Shown: positions 48,601 through 62,931, numbered from the stretch's first letter. The stretch: DNA of 64,000 nt from Anisakis pegreffii (GCA_035041965.1 JAPYMA010000287.1:118479-182478), one strand, 5' to 3'. The notes: generated by a model not told the origin, from the sequence alone. Program-made: numbers and translations.

Positions 48601-51600
48601 ATTCTGTCTTCGATGACGAATATAACAAATCCGGAGGTTTTTCGATCATCTCATTGCTCAACTCAATGGCCATATCACAAGCTTGTCGTGTATAACCATG
48701 GGACATAAGCGCTTCACATCGAGCGAATTTAATGTCCAAATTGGACGGTTGAATATGTGCACGTGCGAACAACTCATCCACATCACTCCATGATAGGCTT
48801 GGCTTATTGTTACTGAAAGCATCGAATGATTTGTATTGTACTCAAAAAGATGGCTTGCTCGTAAATGACTGTGATATCAGAGACATCAATTTCGCACTGA
48901 TTACGGCAGTGATCTATTGAATACGTGTACAATTGAAACGCTCTTGATGAAATTATGGATTCATACTTAGTTTCACTCATGCCTGCCGTTGCATTCCATT
49001 CCTCGTTATTCGATGATTTCTCTCTTGCATTTGAATGGTTGGTCTGATTCGATTCCGTTGGTCTCGATGGACCAGTCTCACTTTCTTGTCCCGACTCTGC
49101 ACTTTCCTCCTCCATTTCCTCGCCTAACGCCAAGTTCCGAACGGCACGTTCCAGTGAACGTTCATCGTGAAATTCGAACGGTTGATGCATTCGATTACGA
49201 TTCAAACGTGACGATGTCTTCTTACGACGCTTCGTCGAACGAGAAGAACCCTATGAGTGGCGCAAATTGAAAAAATATTATAGGACATACTTCAAATTCG
49301 ATTCGGGAACGATGAGAATGGAAGAGTGAGGATGGAAGAGGAACTAATTACAACTTTTTGAAAAGAAACGTTATATCCGAGAAAATCGCTCAGCACGCTA
49401 ACCTGCTGATGTACCGAATAGTGGTAGAAGGCATTCCTGAAAAGTGAACCACTTGTCCCGGGCACATCGGGCAAACTCGTACCCTCTGAGATACGCGAAT
49501 GACGTCTCAGCACTGGCATATTTGGGCTGTAGTGACCGGTGCATGAAACGTGCGCGTTCGCAGAAGACGTATTCACAGATAACATCTGAAACAAATTAAG
49601 AATACTTGAAAAGTATTGCGAGCATAAACGAGTTTTTGTCAATTCTGGTGACGTAGAGTTGAGATATCCATCAAGGCTCAGCTCATAATTCATTGAGTTC
49701 TATTCATTAATCCAATTGATCAGTCGCTATTATATCCTGAATCGCTGAAGTCGCGCATACTTTTCAATGATAATCCATTTCGTGATTGTTTATCATGTTT
49801 TTCCGGATGACCGAAACGAGGTTCTACGGTACAAATGCGAAACAGTTCACATTCTGGCTTCCATCAAAGCCCTCGATTAATTCGATGAACGGAAATTGTT
49901 GAGAAAGACAGAGAATTGTAAAATGTGAGCTTGGAGAAGTTTCAGTCTAATAACGATATCACTCACTTGATTGAGTTTCAAGACAGAGGTGGTACCCGAA
50001 TCGGCACCTTCAACTGAAATTCCGTTCCAACCGACATAGCACGCCTTGAGAGCAAGGAGAAAGCCAGGGAAAAGATCAAACGTGAAACGAGCGTTTTCAA
50101 TCGCCAATCGTTCACCTCGATGATCGATCACCGATGCAGTCAGTCCATTGGGTTGCTGAAAAAACAGACGTGCTATGAACAAATAATGTCAAGATTGAAG
50201 TTAAACATTACGAGCCATTGACAAGAACGCATAGACGAGAGCAGGTTTTAAAATGTTCAATGAGCACAACAACATGGTTGATTCACAAAACAAACTCAAA
50301 AACTTACCGCCTGCGCACTAACGTCTGTAGTTGCGCTGCATATATTCTTCCAAATTCGTTCGACAGCATTACGATGGTAAATTTGCAGAAAACTTGCCAG
50401 CTTAAATAAGCACACACTATCACTGAGGAAGCGTTAACAAAGAAAAAGGACCAAAAGTGGAAGATTAATCTAAATGCTGTGATATCATTATTATGATAGG
50501 ATTAATTCTCAAATGATGGAACTTATCATTTGAAGAAAGAGAGCGGTTTTTTGTGATCATGACAACATTGCAACTAGAATTGAAAATGCTGATGAAGGGG
50601 ATCATATCGGTGCAACAAAAAAAATATAATAATGAGGAGAGGAATCAAAATTTGAACCTGTTCACGTTCCAGCTCAGAAAGCCGTGGATTGAGTGCAGCC
50701 AATCGCCACAATTGCACAATTTCATCACAAAGTGATGCACAATTGAACTGAGGTGCATTCTGGCTTGACATCAACGAACTGGATTTGTTGCCTGACGGTG
50801 AGCACAAAAACCACTGACCTGACTGCAGCAACGCCGTTTGGTACCACCAAATCAGAACCTTCAATCGTGAATTCATTGAAATGATAAAATTCTTTTATAA
50901 TTCCATTACGACTTTATACGGTTTTCAGATGTTGTTGCAGAAACGATGTGATAACGTGAAAAATATATTTTCAGGCAGTCGGTAGTAAGACGAAATAAAA
51001 TGGTCTCAGAAATTGTGACAATTATAATCAACCACAAGTCATCCCCGTCTTGAAACACCATCATCGACCAGAGCAATGTCACCTTACATACCGTCTCCTC
51101 GCGAAATCGAACCCTCCCATAGCAAATCAAGAACGTAGCGCACAACCATTTAACCAAACAACACTTACCTGAGCACATGCCAAACATTCCTCAGTGATGA
51201 TATGCAGAAGACTTGTTGCATTCTCATCTCGACGTTTGAACATTTCGCGAACAATTGATAACAGATTCCACAATCCTGGAACAAATACAAGAGTTTGGAA
51301 TCGCCTTGGAAAGAATACATCCGCTCAATTGAATGAATAAATTATGAGAGCATTGATAATGATTAACAGATATCACAATAACATAATTCACAGTTCGGCA
51401 AATGAAAACCTTCAGGATCTTTTGAACGGTGGGGTCGAAGGAGTGACTGCCATTCGCTGGCAGCAGGTGGTTGATTGGAAGACAGATACTGCACATCACT
51501 GAAATTAAGACCGTTAAATTTATCAACGCATTCAAATTCACTCATTGTCAGATTTTTATTCTTATACATTCAATGGTTCCTATGCAATAAGAATGCATTA

Positions 51601-54600
51601 TCCATTTGTTAAATCCATCCGAAAATATTCATTTTATTCCTTTCATTTCATTGCTTGCTACAATCAAGATGTCAACGTTTTGAATGACAACTGAAATGGG
51701 AACAACTCTGCTGGATTCTTGATAACGCACGTATTCTCAACAATGGATTATGCTCTCAAAACAGCAATCGCCCTTCTCAAACAGTACCAGTCGCCTAAGA
51801 ATGTACATCCTAGAATCTTGAATCAAAAAAAAACAGTTATTCAGGAATCCGTACCAATGAACAGTAGGCGAAGGGACACAAAATTTCACAAGAATACGAC
51901 GAATATTCTCGTGAAGTGTGCGTTGATCCAAACACCATATGGCAACATCTTCATGACCTCCATCGGTTGGATCCGGTGCGCCGACAGCCGTGTTGATTTC
52001 TGAATTCGGATTCCGCAACTGATCGATTAAACGTTGCGCTAACGGAAGATACTGAAATTGTTGTTGAATGTTTGGTTTTGATTCATCGACGACGATTTCA
52101 TTAATAATATTGTGACAAAATAATTGCTTTCATTAAGTAATTTGAAGTGAAAAGAGTAGAAGGCACATGCAAAAGTGTTCTTATTGTTAGTAATCATGAG
52201 CATACACACAACGAACGAAATGTGTCACACACACAAAACCTGTCTGGGTAGATCATTGATGAGGAATTGAGCGAATTTTTTGAGTTTATTATTGGTGAGT
52301 TCATTGATTGAATCCCATATGGTGACACGATATTCGACCTGATGACTGCGATGAATGCGATGTAAGCAAACGGCGACCACATGCTGACACCATGACGCTT
52401 TGAAAGCACATGAGCACGAGCACGACACTATGCGACACCTTCAAGTTGAACGGTATTCAGGGGCGAAGGCATAATAACAGCTGATCAACTCACACAAAAA
52501 GCTTTCGAGATATCGTTTGCGTTCATTTCATTGTTGTTTAAAAACTTTCACAATTTAACTCCACTCAAATTTCACCGATTTTAAACGTTTCTGTTCGTGT
52601 ATGAAACGAAATGATAGTGAATAGACCATCGAACATTTCGAATGAATTTAAGGTTTGCATGTTTGTTTGGAAAGTTCGGTGATGTAAATACAAACCGATC
52701 AACTCTAACAGAAACATTGTAGATGTTTTTAGATTGACGATTAGGCTTTACGGTTGCCGGAACAGCCGCTGATGTGGGCACGGCCAGAGTGCCTGCACTC
52801 ATTGACCCGCTGATTAGGCCGTTAACCACAGCCGACAGGTGATAACCTTAAATTATCAGTGATCATTGCTTAATTCGAGTTAAACAACTATAATATAAAA
52901 TCTATCGTTTATTGGGATAAAAATCTTTCGTTGAAAATGAGTGCTTGGTGAAATAAGGATAATCAATTGAAGAAATTATTAGAGGTGGTTTTATTCAGAA
53001 GAATTCAAAAGAAACCTATTTGAAAGACATCATGAACCGCATCCGATTCATACAAATATTCGCCACGACCGAACTCATCCGCATTACCGTTAGCGAGACA
53101 ACTGAAATCGAATGAAAGTTATTGTCGTTTCCAGCAAAATGTTCTTCCTTTAATGACTTTTTGCATGGAATATTAATCATTAATACATTTCTTAAAGCAA
53201 CTAAAAAATCGCCTGGACGAACAAACGCATCGATCCTACGTCAAATGCTTACCTGTAAAGACGAATATCTTCTTCGCTTTCCGGAAAGCACCACCTTACA
53301 ATACTCAAAAAGAATTTGTCCGGTATTGCCTCATGATCGGTGAACGTCGCCGAATTCATCAAGAAAGCAGCCTCTTCTGGATCACGAGCATCGCGTTTGA
53401 TAGCTGTTCGACGTCGTTCAACCGATATCGAATGATACGCTGCTTCGAGTGCATCAAACGAATAGTACCGTGCGGCGCAATGCGCTGCCCGCTCCGCTAA
53501 GCTCTGTACAGTCGCAATGGTTTTTGCTGCAATTACAACCTCATTTGCACAAGATAAGACTTTATAGTAAGTATCCTTTGATTACAGCAAGCAATACAAC
53601 GGATGTATCTATTGCGCTGTTTTTCGATTGAGATGATGTGCATACTTTCAATTGATAAATTCTTATATTATGCAAAACATATACTATCCTGAAGCAATAA
53701 CATCTGCAGCTAGGAAATGAGCAGATAATCGCGTAATGAACAAAACTTGTGACTGATATCAGACCAACCATCTCTGTTTCTTTTAGACGTGCTACTGGGT
53801 GGTGAAGCTGCGTTAAGAGGTGAACAATCATCTCGCACTACACTCAAACCAAGGTCCATACCACGACGACTGGTGTCATTATTATTGTTATTATGATTAC
53901 TACTTGACGGAGATGAGGTTGTCGAACGACGACTACGATTATGTGCTAGGGGTAACACCGATGAGGAGGGCACAGCAACACTGGTGATTCCACCCGTATA
54001 ACGGTGCGCACTGGAGTGATGCGATGATGAACTTGCACATGCACCATCAGCATAATTCACATCTGAAACGTTGAAATTTCGTTTTGTTTATTTACGTTTT
54101 TTGTAAACGATTATCGAAATCGGAAGCGAAATGAGCGAATCTGAATGCATTCCACTATTCTTATGGGACGATTTCTTCTATTCAACGGAGGATGTTTGCA
54201 AAAGGATAATTAATTTCGAACCCCTTCAGTGACACTCGGATCTTGGGCAAATGAAGTAATTGGTTTTTGACACATCACGATTGCATTTTGAGATGTTCAA
54301 GTGACAACATCACAATGAGAGTGCAAGAATGAGTGTGGTGCGTCAATGAGTGACTGTTTCGATTGATGAGTGACTTAATGTTTCCATGGAAATTGATATC
54401 GTACCCCCTCGAGCAACATGTGCTGATGAAGTTCGAGCCGCACTCCATCCACGCCAGTTCTGATTGAGCGATTCAGTATCGGACATCCACGAACACAATG
54501 AGTCCTCTTCGAAACGTTCTGAATCCTGAAACAGACTTATTTCCGTGATTATCACTCATTTTCGAGGAGATTTTCGTGAATATTGACGATTGCTCCAAGC

Positions 54601-55894
54601 TGGCACTCAAATGATTCACTGGATTGTTGGAAACCCTGTTTATTCGGCTGATTTCATAGCAACGGTTCGAGATGACATCCAAAATCAACACTTGTATGCA
54701 TATACAATAAGGGAAAATTTGAATAGCATAAACGAAACATTGAAATGTATTTTTTTCGAAAGAACTGACCTCAAACGAGAACTGATCGTCATCTCGAGGT
54801 GCAGCACCAACGGCTGCAACCGCGAGATTTTCATCGGGTTCATCCTCACCACCTGCCGCACGCATTAGCCATGCATCATTCGGGTCCAACTCGCCGTCCT
54901 GAAATGCACATTCGATTCGATTTCGAATGCGTAATCACTGAACCACCCCAACTGAATTGACTGCCGAAAGATGGATGTTAGCATAATTTTCATGAAGTTT
55001 ATTTACTTCACAATATAAATTTTCTGGCATTCACATTGATGCGTTCGCCTAATGTTGAATTCTACTTTTCCATATGGGCACAATTCAATGAATAGAATAT
55101 ACGTAACTGATTGTGAGAAATGTAGATTCTTCGAGTGATTTTATGCAATGAACGTATTTATGTGTCGTGTGTATTAGGTGGTACTATATCAAGTGATTTC
55201 GTGTTACAATTTCGTTTTTTTTTTAATATTCATAACATATCGCTATGTGTCATGAGATATTGATGCATAGGGCAGCAGACACACCTGCTTCAGTTCATTC
55301 CCAAATCAACACACTGAATCAATGAATAAGTGAATGCGAATGCACTTTTCAGTTAAATTTTTTGTTGTTGTACTTTTAAGTGCTCTTTTTGAAAGCCCAT
55401 TCCAATGAAGCACACATATTTCCTCTTACTTTATACGAGTGCTCATTGAACGATAAACGAGCGGCGGCGCATGACCGATAAAGTATGTGTTCATGTGCGT
55501 TCAAATATTTGAATGTTAGCGTGTGCATCATCATACATTCAATAAGAAGATTTGACCATTCGTAATTGATGTGTGTGTAGAGCACACAAAATAGACAAAC
55601 TCTGCACTAGATTGATAGAGGTCATTAGCATTTTTAGTGTGTGCTTCGATAAGATTTTGTTCAGACAGCAGACAAGCGTTGTTTAGTAAAGTCGTCGATC
55701 TTTTGCTGCAGACAGGGAGTGATCGATTCGAACGAAAATTTTCGGCTCGACTAGAATAGCAGACGGATCACTCAAGTTTTCGGTAGTGATTCCATTGATT
55801 ACTGAATTATTGTTTTGTTGTGATATTAAAAAACTGCAAAAAAAAATCATACACATACCTGATCATCAGCAATGAACATATCAATATTATCCAT
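39686..55894 (-). CDS. ebax-1: EBAX-1/ZSWIM8, SWIM-domain ubiquitin-ligase substrate receptor, 37 exons
   Basis: ZSWIM8/EBAX-1 is the substrate receptor of a cullin-RING ligase; known roles are quality control of the axon-guidance receptor SAX-3 and Argonaute turnover in target-directed microRNA degradation. The 37 exons join in phase to 2286 residues (human about 1840). Start MDNIDMFIADDQ at 55894. Ex1-19: 55859-55894, 54770-54898, 54405-54525, 53754-54062, 53253-53526, 53016-53101, 52696-52846, 52240-52438, 51855-52051, 51410-51498, 51169-51275, 50658-50858, 50308-50400, 49967-50155, 49403-49585, 48967-49250, 48554-48812, 48280-48437, 47974-48109. Ex20-37: 47545-47747, 47158-47346, 46980-47048, 46336-46794, 45983-46118, 45679-45857, 45309-45472, 44993-45133, 44751-44830, 44473-44640, 44050-44283, 43526-43773, 42852-43272, 41361-41771, 40827-40973, 40502-40618, 40079-40213, 39686-39844. 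SWIM zinc ligands are C377, C379, C386 and H388 (SCSCSCAFKASWCQH). A BC-box-like SLAERAAHCAARYYSF lies near residue 205. Conserved blocks: GAPDPTDG, WNLLSIVREMFKRRD, GLYALGLNNLVS, HQCKEQSSEMLEKAC, VYPEVLFKVA. Tail is Gln/Pro-rich. Least certain: donors of exons 4 and 23. Confidence 0.96.
40353..40412. repeat. fold-back hairpin in an ebax-1 intron
   Basis: Arms 40353-40380 and 40385-40412 are complementary at 27 of 28 positions around a 4-nt loop. It lies in the intron between exons 35 and 36. Confidence 0.8.
43150..43590 (-). repeat. CAG/CAA runs encoding polyglutamine in ebax-1
   Basis: Two glutamine runs are encoded: about ten residues near 43553-43583 (exon 31) and about six near 43158-43178 (exon 32). 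The mixed CAG/CAA codons make them more stable than pure CAG. They fall in the disordered part of the protein, between the conserved C-terminal blocks. Confidence 0.8.
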
Positions 55895-57459
55895 TTTTAT
55901 TGGGGTTAGTTGAGGTGAGTTGTTTTCGTGTTGTTGCCGCAAAATTTGAATGAGAAAATGAAATTTGGTGTTGGATCGATAAGATGAAGAAATATTTTAG
56001 TAGAGCGTTGTCTAAGAAGGAAATGGGACAATGCGTTCGTTGGGTATGAGAGAGGTTGATGATCGTCGCTCGATCCGATTTCAAAAGATATGAACAGAAG
56101 CCATATTGCCAGCCAGCCAGCTCGAGCGTCAACGGAGAATGATCACATGGGCCGTGTGACGCATTGAGCGTGTTAATCTGAACGAAGTGGTTTTACGGTA
56201 TAATACGTGGGTAGCATCCATATTCACATTCATCATCCACACGAATACGTTCTAACGAATCGAGACTATAGAAGCTATTAACTGAACATGTATTAATTCC
56301 AAAATTTTCCTTAGTTCAGTGTGCATAAAAGAATCATTGAAATATGATTGATACAACCGAACAATACGGTAAAAGGAATAGATGGATATATAAATGAATA
56401 TGTATATAAACATATATACACACATGGATATACACATGTGTTTATAAGGGTTGGATTATACGCATCAAATGGAAACGATCACGTCGAAGCACGGATTCAT
56501 TAATATGGAATATTGGTGGTCGTTTGAAAGTGGCAATTCATTGGATATGTTCCATTCAACCAAACCCATTCAGAGGGATATCTAATACCCTCAGAAAATT
56601 CACTCCAGTCCATAAATGATATCGTAAATGAGTAAGTTCGAATGTGATTTGATTTATTTGCTCAGCGAATGTTGCCTTTCATTAACTCACAATTTTTGAG
56701 CAATTAGGATGAGAAACACAAGATGGATAATTTGCAGACGATTCAACTGGAAAATTGCTAGTGCAATTTCTAGGAGAGTCTTGATGATTAAAGGAAACGT
56801 AATGGAATAAAACAGCGTCTGAAGTAATAAAGTATCTGCAGTAATAAAAGTGCATGTGCTGATAGGTGAGGTATTGCTCCATGCTAATGTTTGTTTGATC
56901 CATATAAGTTCTGATAGTGAACACCAATTACGAGCAAGTACAAGAATACAGCCTGGTACAAGTTGTGCCAATATCATAAACCGATGCGAATTAAATAACT
57001 ATCCGAATTTCACTTGTCATTCATGAGATACTGAAGGGAGCGGTACGAAAATGGAATAGTGGACGTGAATTGAGAGACGTTAGTTTTCGTTACAATAAGA
57101 ATGAATCAGAGGGTGTATTTTTCGAAGTGAATGGTCGAATCACGCGAATGAGTTATGAGCTTATAATAAAATGATGATTTAGAAATGGGTGGGAGGATAC
57201 GAATTGTAAGGAAATACACTTTGAAGCAAGGCTAAGAGCAGCTGTGCTCTGCTTCCGAGTTGCACGGACAGCCACATTACTGAATGCCAGATGAAAAATG
57301 AGACTGAAATATAAAGTATTTGATAAATGTGTGCTTGAATACAGCACAATAATACGTTCAGAAGTTTCAAAATGTGGCAAAAACTAAAAACAAAAACACC
57401 GAACTCTAGCATCTCAGTAAGCTCTCTGAATTCAATTCAATCATAATGATAGACAATCT
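55895..57459. other. 5' flank of ebax-1
   Basis: No supported gene. The ebax-1 promoter and 5' UTR should lie just right of 55894 and act leftward. No clear core promoter motif is visible. Confidence 0.5.
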
Positions 57460-57711
57460 TCAAACCGTACACTTTGAATGAGGGTTTTCATATGCAAAAA
57501 CAACGCAAAAACAAAGATTCCCAACATCAATTCCATCTGTTTGAATGAGTGATTTCAGGCTATTAGATAAGTGGTTTCTGATGTACGTTGCTGCAGAAAG
57601 TTCTCTGGCTTCATGATCTCTATGAAACAGATTAACCAGTGAGAATGCTTCAAAGGAACGTTCCACTGAGGCAGATGCCATTGTGATTTTGACATCGTAA
57701 CACATTCCCAA
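57460..57711 (-). pseudogene. possible hAT-type transposase C-terminal remnant
   Basis: An 83-residue minus-strand frame contains ASASVERSFEAFSLV, which recalls the [SA]xxxERxFS core of the hAT transposase C-terminal dimerisation region. The remainder does not follow the family well and no other transposase exon, terminal repeat or 8-bp target duplication was found nearby. Chance resemblance is a real possibility. Confidence 0.2.
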
Positions 57712-60700
57712 TCATTACATGCAAATACAAGCGAATATGGCATCTGTTTGGAATGGAACTCTAGCTTAAGAGACACTGACTATTAGGATGCAAAAATGCA
57801 ATGATATTGTTTGAAATGTGCACAGTTTCGTGTTTGAATGAACATTTGAAGAGATTTCAAATTCAGAATTGTTTGATTCATACAGGATTGGGTGAGCATT
57901 CACAAAGAGGGAGATGCTGGGCGCCTCGAAAGATCTCAAGAAAACATTTTACTCGATCAAGATGCGGAAAGGTCATTGATAAAACAAAGTGTTGCGCACA
58001 TGAATAGGATGTCATTCAGTAACATATTGAATTAAATTACATTCGTATTGATCGATGTTGAGAGAATTCAACAATTTTAGGTTGTAGGAGCACTTAAGTG
58101 AAATTATGGCACATCCTCGTGCAACCAGGCACAACCAAGGAAATTTTGCGAGTGTTCTTCGACGGAGTGAGTGCGTGGCTGAATGTGAAGATGAACGAGT
58201 GCAGGTATCTGTTTCGTGACTTGTCTGGTGAATAACTGCGGAATTCATTCATTTCGTTGATTTGAATTGCTGAAGGTATTCATAAAGGCATTGTGCTATT
58301 GACACTGTGTGCTATGTTGACCTACATCGGCAACAATTCGAACCACTAACTTCTTCAAACGAAAAAAAACCAATTGATTGTACAGCGCTCAAAAATGTTT
58401 TGCTCTGCATCTTGAAGGATTTCTCATGAAGTGGAGAAAGACAGACAAACGAACAGTTGAGTGCGCAAATAATTACGAGAAAGAGAAATGGGTTGTCTTC
58501 TTGGCGTGAGAAAAGTTGAATAATGATAATCACCTAAATTAAGCCATCTGAAAACAAAAACACTCACTCAAAGAAGACTGATGTGATTTATGAGACAAAA
58601 CACTTCCCGTTTGACATCACGTTTAACTCGGGTGAATTGAAAAAGTTATCAATCATACGAAGAAACTGTGCACACTTATCGTTCTTTTTTTTCAGTGCTG
58701 CGGGTGTGAAACATCTTATCAAACAGTCAAAATTTCTTATCATCGACTAAAGAATTCACGTTTCATCGGTCTGAATGAATCAGCCACACAACTCAACAAT
58801 TGAGCACATGCACTATTGATCGACACATGAATGCGAGCTTGATTGTTCACATCACCTGAAAAAATAAGCTTATAAGCAGTCGATCAGATGACTCATTCAG
58901 ATAGTTTCAAACACGTCACCTTCGTGCATGAATCGTGACTCAGTTTTCACGCTTCTCTCTCACGGGACAAAAACTTCAAAAGTTCGTGAGAATGACCTGA
59001 TCTAAAAATTCAATTTTTTGTACCCCTTCGACGACACATCAAAACATCAGAAAAGCTGGCTGTTTTGATTTGAACGCGCCTTCTCATACAGCATCTACCC
59101 ACAATGCCTTTACACACAATCACAGAATCAATGCAATTCCAATCCTTTGAAATTCGCAATGAATTAAATGCGACTGACTGCTATCTATGAACACAAGCCA
59201 ATTGCATGCAGCTGATGAGTGTCAACAGTGTATGTTTGTGCTCATCGGAGTGATAACTGAATCAAATTTCACATTCAGCTGAGAACTTCTGCATGAAATG
59301 CACAACTTGTGTGCATTTGCAATTAATTCGACACGCAACACGTCAGGAAAGGGATTTTCGAGTGTTCTTCGTTGCCTGCATTTTAGGTGTTCAGACGCTG
59401 AGAGCTAAATGGAAGCGAGAGAGTTTCTTCGATTCTCGTTCTACGTTTGATGTATGTACTATCATTTGCAACGTACAATTGCGGATCTTGCAGTAATGAA
59501 AAACGAATGATAAATTATAATTGCGAACAGAAATTTATGGATTATGAAACGGACACACATAAGTTATGATAGCGTGCTGGATTTATCACATGTTAAATAT
59601 AACCAGATCTTTTGTAAACGAAAACTATTGTGTCAGCGTCGAGAATTCGTCGAATAAACGGGGTTAATCATGGAGAATGACATGTATGAGTAATGGTCGG
59701 GCGCTAGGTGGCAACGATGAGATGAGAATAAATGGCACTCTGCACAAAAATGCACACCTTTTTGGCCGATAACTACAACAAACCAACAGTCTAGGCATGA
59801 AGAGATTTATATTGTCCACAGAAATCAACGCGAAAAATTATAAAGACTAAGTAAATGTTAACAAAAAAAACACGATCTAAAACCACCCTAATCAAGAGTT
59901 TCATTGGCTAGTTTAACTTCGAAGTGATAAGCACAAACTGAACACACAGCAGTTTTTGAAAAGTTGGATGCATACTTCCTGTTATATCTTCAAAAGCATA
60001 AAAGGATAATGGTTTCATATGAAAGAGAATTTCAGTGTGACTAAGCTAAAAATTTGATCATCCGAAAGCAGACTGACATCAACGAACAATTATCTGGTGA
60101 GATGGCTGAAAGGAGGTGAGTTGATTTGGTAATGACGATAAATGATAAACACGAAATGGTAGCCACGTACATATATCCAGATTTGCTGTCATCTGCCAGT
60201 GTTTGGTGAACATAAAATTTTTTGAATTCCTTGGAACTTGAAATGGATAAACTGACTTGCGTTACCGCTTGAGTGCTACTGACACAAAGACCACCGCAAC
60301 CAAGTTGTCGAGGAAAAAACATTGTATTCATCAGATCTATATGAACTGTCAGCATAAGTGCGACAAAAAAATAGTTTTCGAATATTTGCTTTCATATGAC
60401 AATGAATGGAATGAAGAAAAATCAATGGCAGATGTAGATGGATGCTTCATTTGAAATGAGGAAGCACCAATAATCTTATATTGCTAGCTGTTTTGTCCTC
60501 ACAGGAAGATTAGAATATACGACTGTCGATCTTGCATGAGCAGTGGTCTTTTGGTACTGACTGACCAGAGCCGAGATTACTTCAGTCTAACCGACTGTTC
60601 ATAAGAAATTAGCTAGACTGTTTGCTGGCTTAATATTTTTCACGAGATAAACTTGTTGTGACTTTTTATTGATGTGATTGGCTGAATTTTTTATCGTATA

Positions 60701-62788
60701 TTCATCAAGTGTATGTGTTTCAAGGAACAAATTGACTGATTGATAGAAATGAATCGTATGGGCACATGCAACACAGCATATGCGTACGATGCTAGACTTT
60801 TTTAGATGATAATCAATGGGCATTCGATAGTAAATGATATGATAAATGACAGAAACGTAATGGTCGCTTTTTATTAAGAAACACACAGCACAGAATGTAG
60901 GAAGAAAATATTGATGAATATGATGAGATGAATGTCGGGCAAAGCGTATAGATGCGTTGATATGGCGTGAATATCGATCGAGACCATTATCCGACAAACC
61001 AAACACACATGTCGATTGCACCCAAATCGTTCGTTCGTTCGAAAGAAGTGGATGATTTTAGACGAATAAATCTAGTCGATTAGTTGAGTGCTATTGCACA
61101 AAATTTTGCAGCTTTTGATTGCAGTCCGTCTAGAAAATCTGTTGTCAAATTAATCATCAATTATGTGCGGTGTCTGCATTGACTACTTCACTGATTTTTC
61201 GGTGTACCGTCTGAGTCGTAAATTCCTTTTTGACCACTTGCATATTTTGGTAGAATACAAGAGACAATGGATACATAAATCTCACAAAATATGTTACGCT
61301 AATCAGACAAAAACTATGAAACGGATCGATAGACAGACGTGATGCTGTTGTGCAAAAGAAAAGACGTTTCATTAAAATACGAGTAAAATTCATCAGACAC
61401 ACGACAACTGAGCATCGTCGGCAAGGAGTGAATAAGCATATGAGTCGTCTGTCTGCTCGTTCCTCTCCACGAATCTCTTGGCAATCGTTTACTCCTGTTA
61501 TTTCACGTCACTTATTGAGAACAAGATAGATGGGAGGACAAAACTAAAGGCGAACAAGCAGATGAAATTGTGATAAAGATGCAGTTTAGAGTGATGACGG
61601 CGATGGAAAAGAACACTACGAAAAGAAGGATGATTAGTGAGTGGAAGACGGTTGTGCTGAGAAGAATATGATGGGTTGGTGGATGATTGTTGGGGAAGGA
61701 ATTGAATTAATTTGAAGAAATGGATGGAAAGACAACGACTTTCTGGAAAACGACTCTGAATTTTGGTGGATTCGATTGAGACCAATCGCTGGTTTTACTG
61801 TTGTATTAGAGGTTGTTGTTGTTGAATTGGTCGCTTCGTGACTAGTCTGCGACGATGCCACTGTTGTCTGCCACAGAGTGTATTAAGGTTTCGGTGCTTT
61901 TGCGAAAAGAATCGATGCGCGGCCGATAGTTGTTCTAATCCGTTGTGGTCGTTATGAATGCAATTGTATGCGTCCGTAGCGCGTTGCTTTGCGCTTGTTC
62001 AGCAGGATGATAGAGGTAGGTAGGTTGATTAGGATGGTGATCAAGATCAAACCGGATCAGATCAGGTCTGCGTTATCATTCATACTGCTCACACATTCGC
62101 ATCCCTACAATATCGCACGTCGACGTAGCAAAGCACGAGAACGAGGAAGCAAAGGCGGTCGGTCGTCAGCCAACTGATGAATAGCGTTCGTCATCATTTG
62201 CATGAGATGAATGAGACGACGAATTTAGATCAAATATACAGACACAAATGTATAGACTCGAGCACGAAATCGACAACACACTAGTGAACGTGAACGCGTT
62301 GAAACGGCAGCAGCAGAAATCGAAATAGAACATTGGCTTCATAGAAATGATGCAGTTGAGTGGAATGGGTATTGTGAGCGAATGAACGATGATAACTGAT
62401 TGTCGTACAAATAGCAGCAGAGCAGCACGACACAACGCAGCAGTCAAACACAATGCACTACACCGTATATATCATTTTACAAGTCATTTCATCTCTTTAC
62501 ATCACAAACTACACACTTATTCAAGCAGAAATTACAATTGGATCTATCAACTTCTACCAGGCAACGAACCAGCAAGCAAGCATTTGACATAGTATTACAC
62601 AACGACTGTAAAGGCGTCCGTCCTCATCTCATGCGTATTATTTCAATTGTGCATCCGATGAGGATATCTCGAGTAAAATGCTGCTCGATACTGAGCAGCG
62701 TATGGATGAGATGTACAGATACGAGTTATGAGAGATAAGCGGCTAAGAAGAGATGTATTGTCATATGGGAATAATGTACACACTAGTG
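57712..62788. other. long intergenic region with no supported gene
   Basis: About 5 kb of AT-rich DNA. Open frames such as 60599-61021 and 61634-61861, both minus, show no recognisable motif; the latter starts with a Ser/Thr-rich stretch and might be an exon of a gene beyond my ability to assemble. No RNA gene was recognised. Confidence 0.45.
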
Positions 62789-62930
62789 ATGGGATCCGAA
62801 CCGACAGTCGGTCGGAAAAATCCGACAATTTCGGTCGGAATTAAGACGGTCGGCTTCCGACCGAGCAATTTGGAAAGTCGGTCGGAATTCCGACTGTCGG
62901 AATGACGAAATGCCGGTTCGGTCATGAAAT
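62789..62930. repeat. palindromic TCGGTCGGAA-rich repeat
   Basis: About 140 nt packed with direct and inverted copies of GTCGGTCGGAA and CCGACAGTCGG; for example CGGTCGGAATTCCGACTGTCGG near 62880 is almost self-complementary. The two ends (CCGAACCGACAGTCGG and the reverse complement of GACTGTCGG...GGTTCGGTC) are partly inverted. Composition differs sharply from the flanks, so it is probably a dispersed element. Confidence 0.6.
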
Positions 62931-62931
62931 T

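Noticed and set aside
53754..54062. Separate small gene for a Ser/Asn-rich protein
   Set aside because: The block joins in phase on both sides within ebax-1, between the conserved WRGW segment and the BC-box region, so it is a disordered insert of that protein.
60599..61021. 140-residue minus-strand frame as a gene
   Set aside because: No recognisable motif, AT-driven composition and no splice or promoter context; length alone is not enough.
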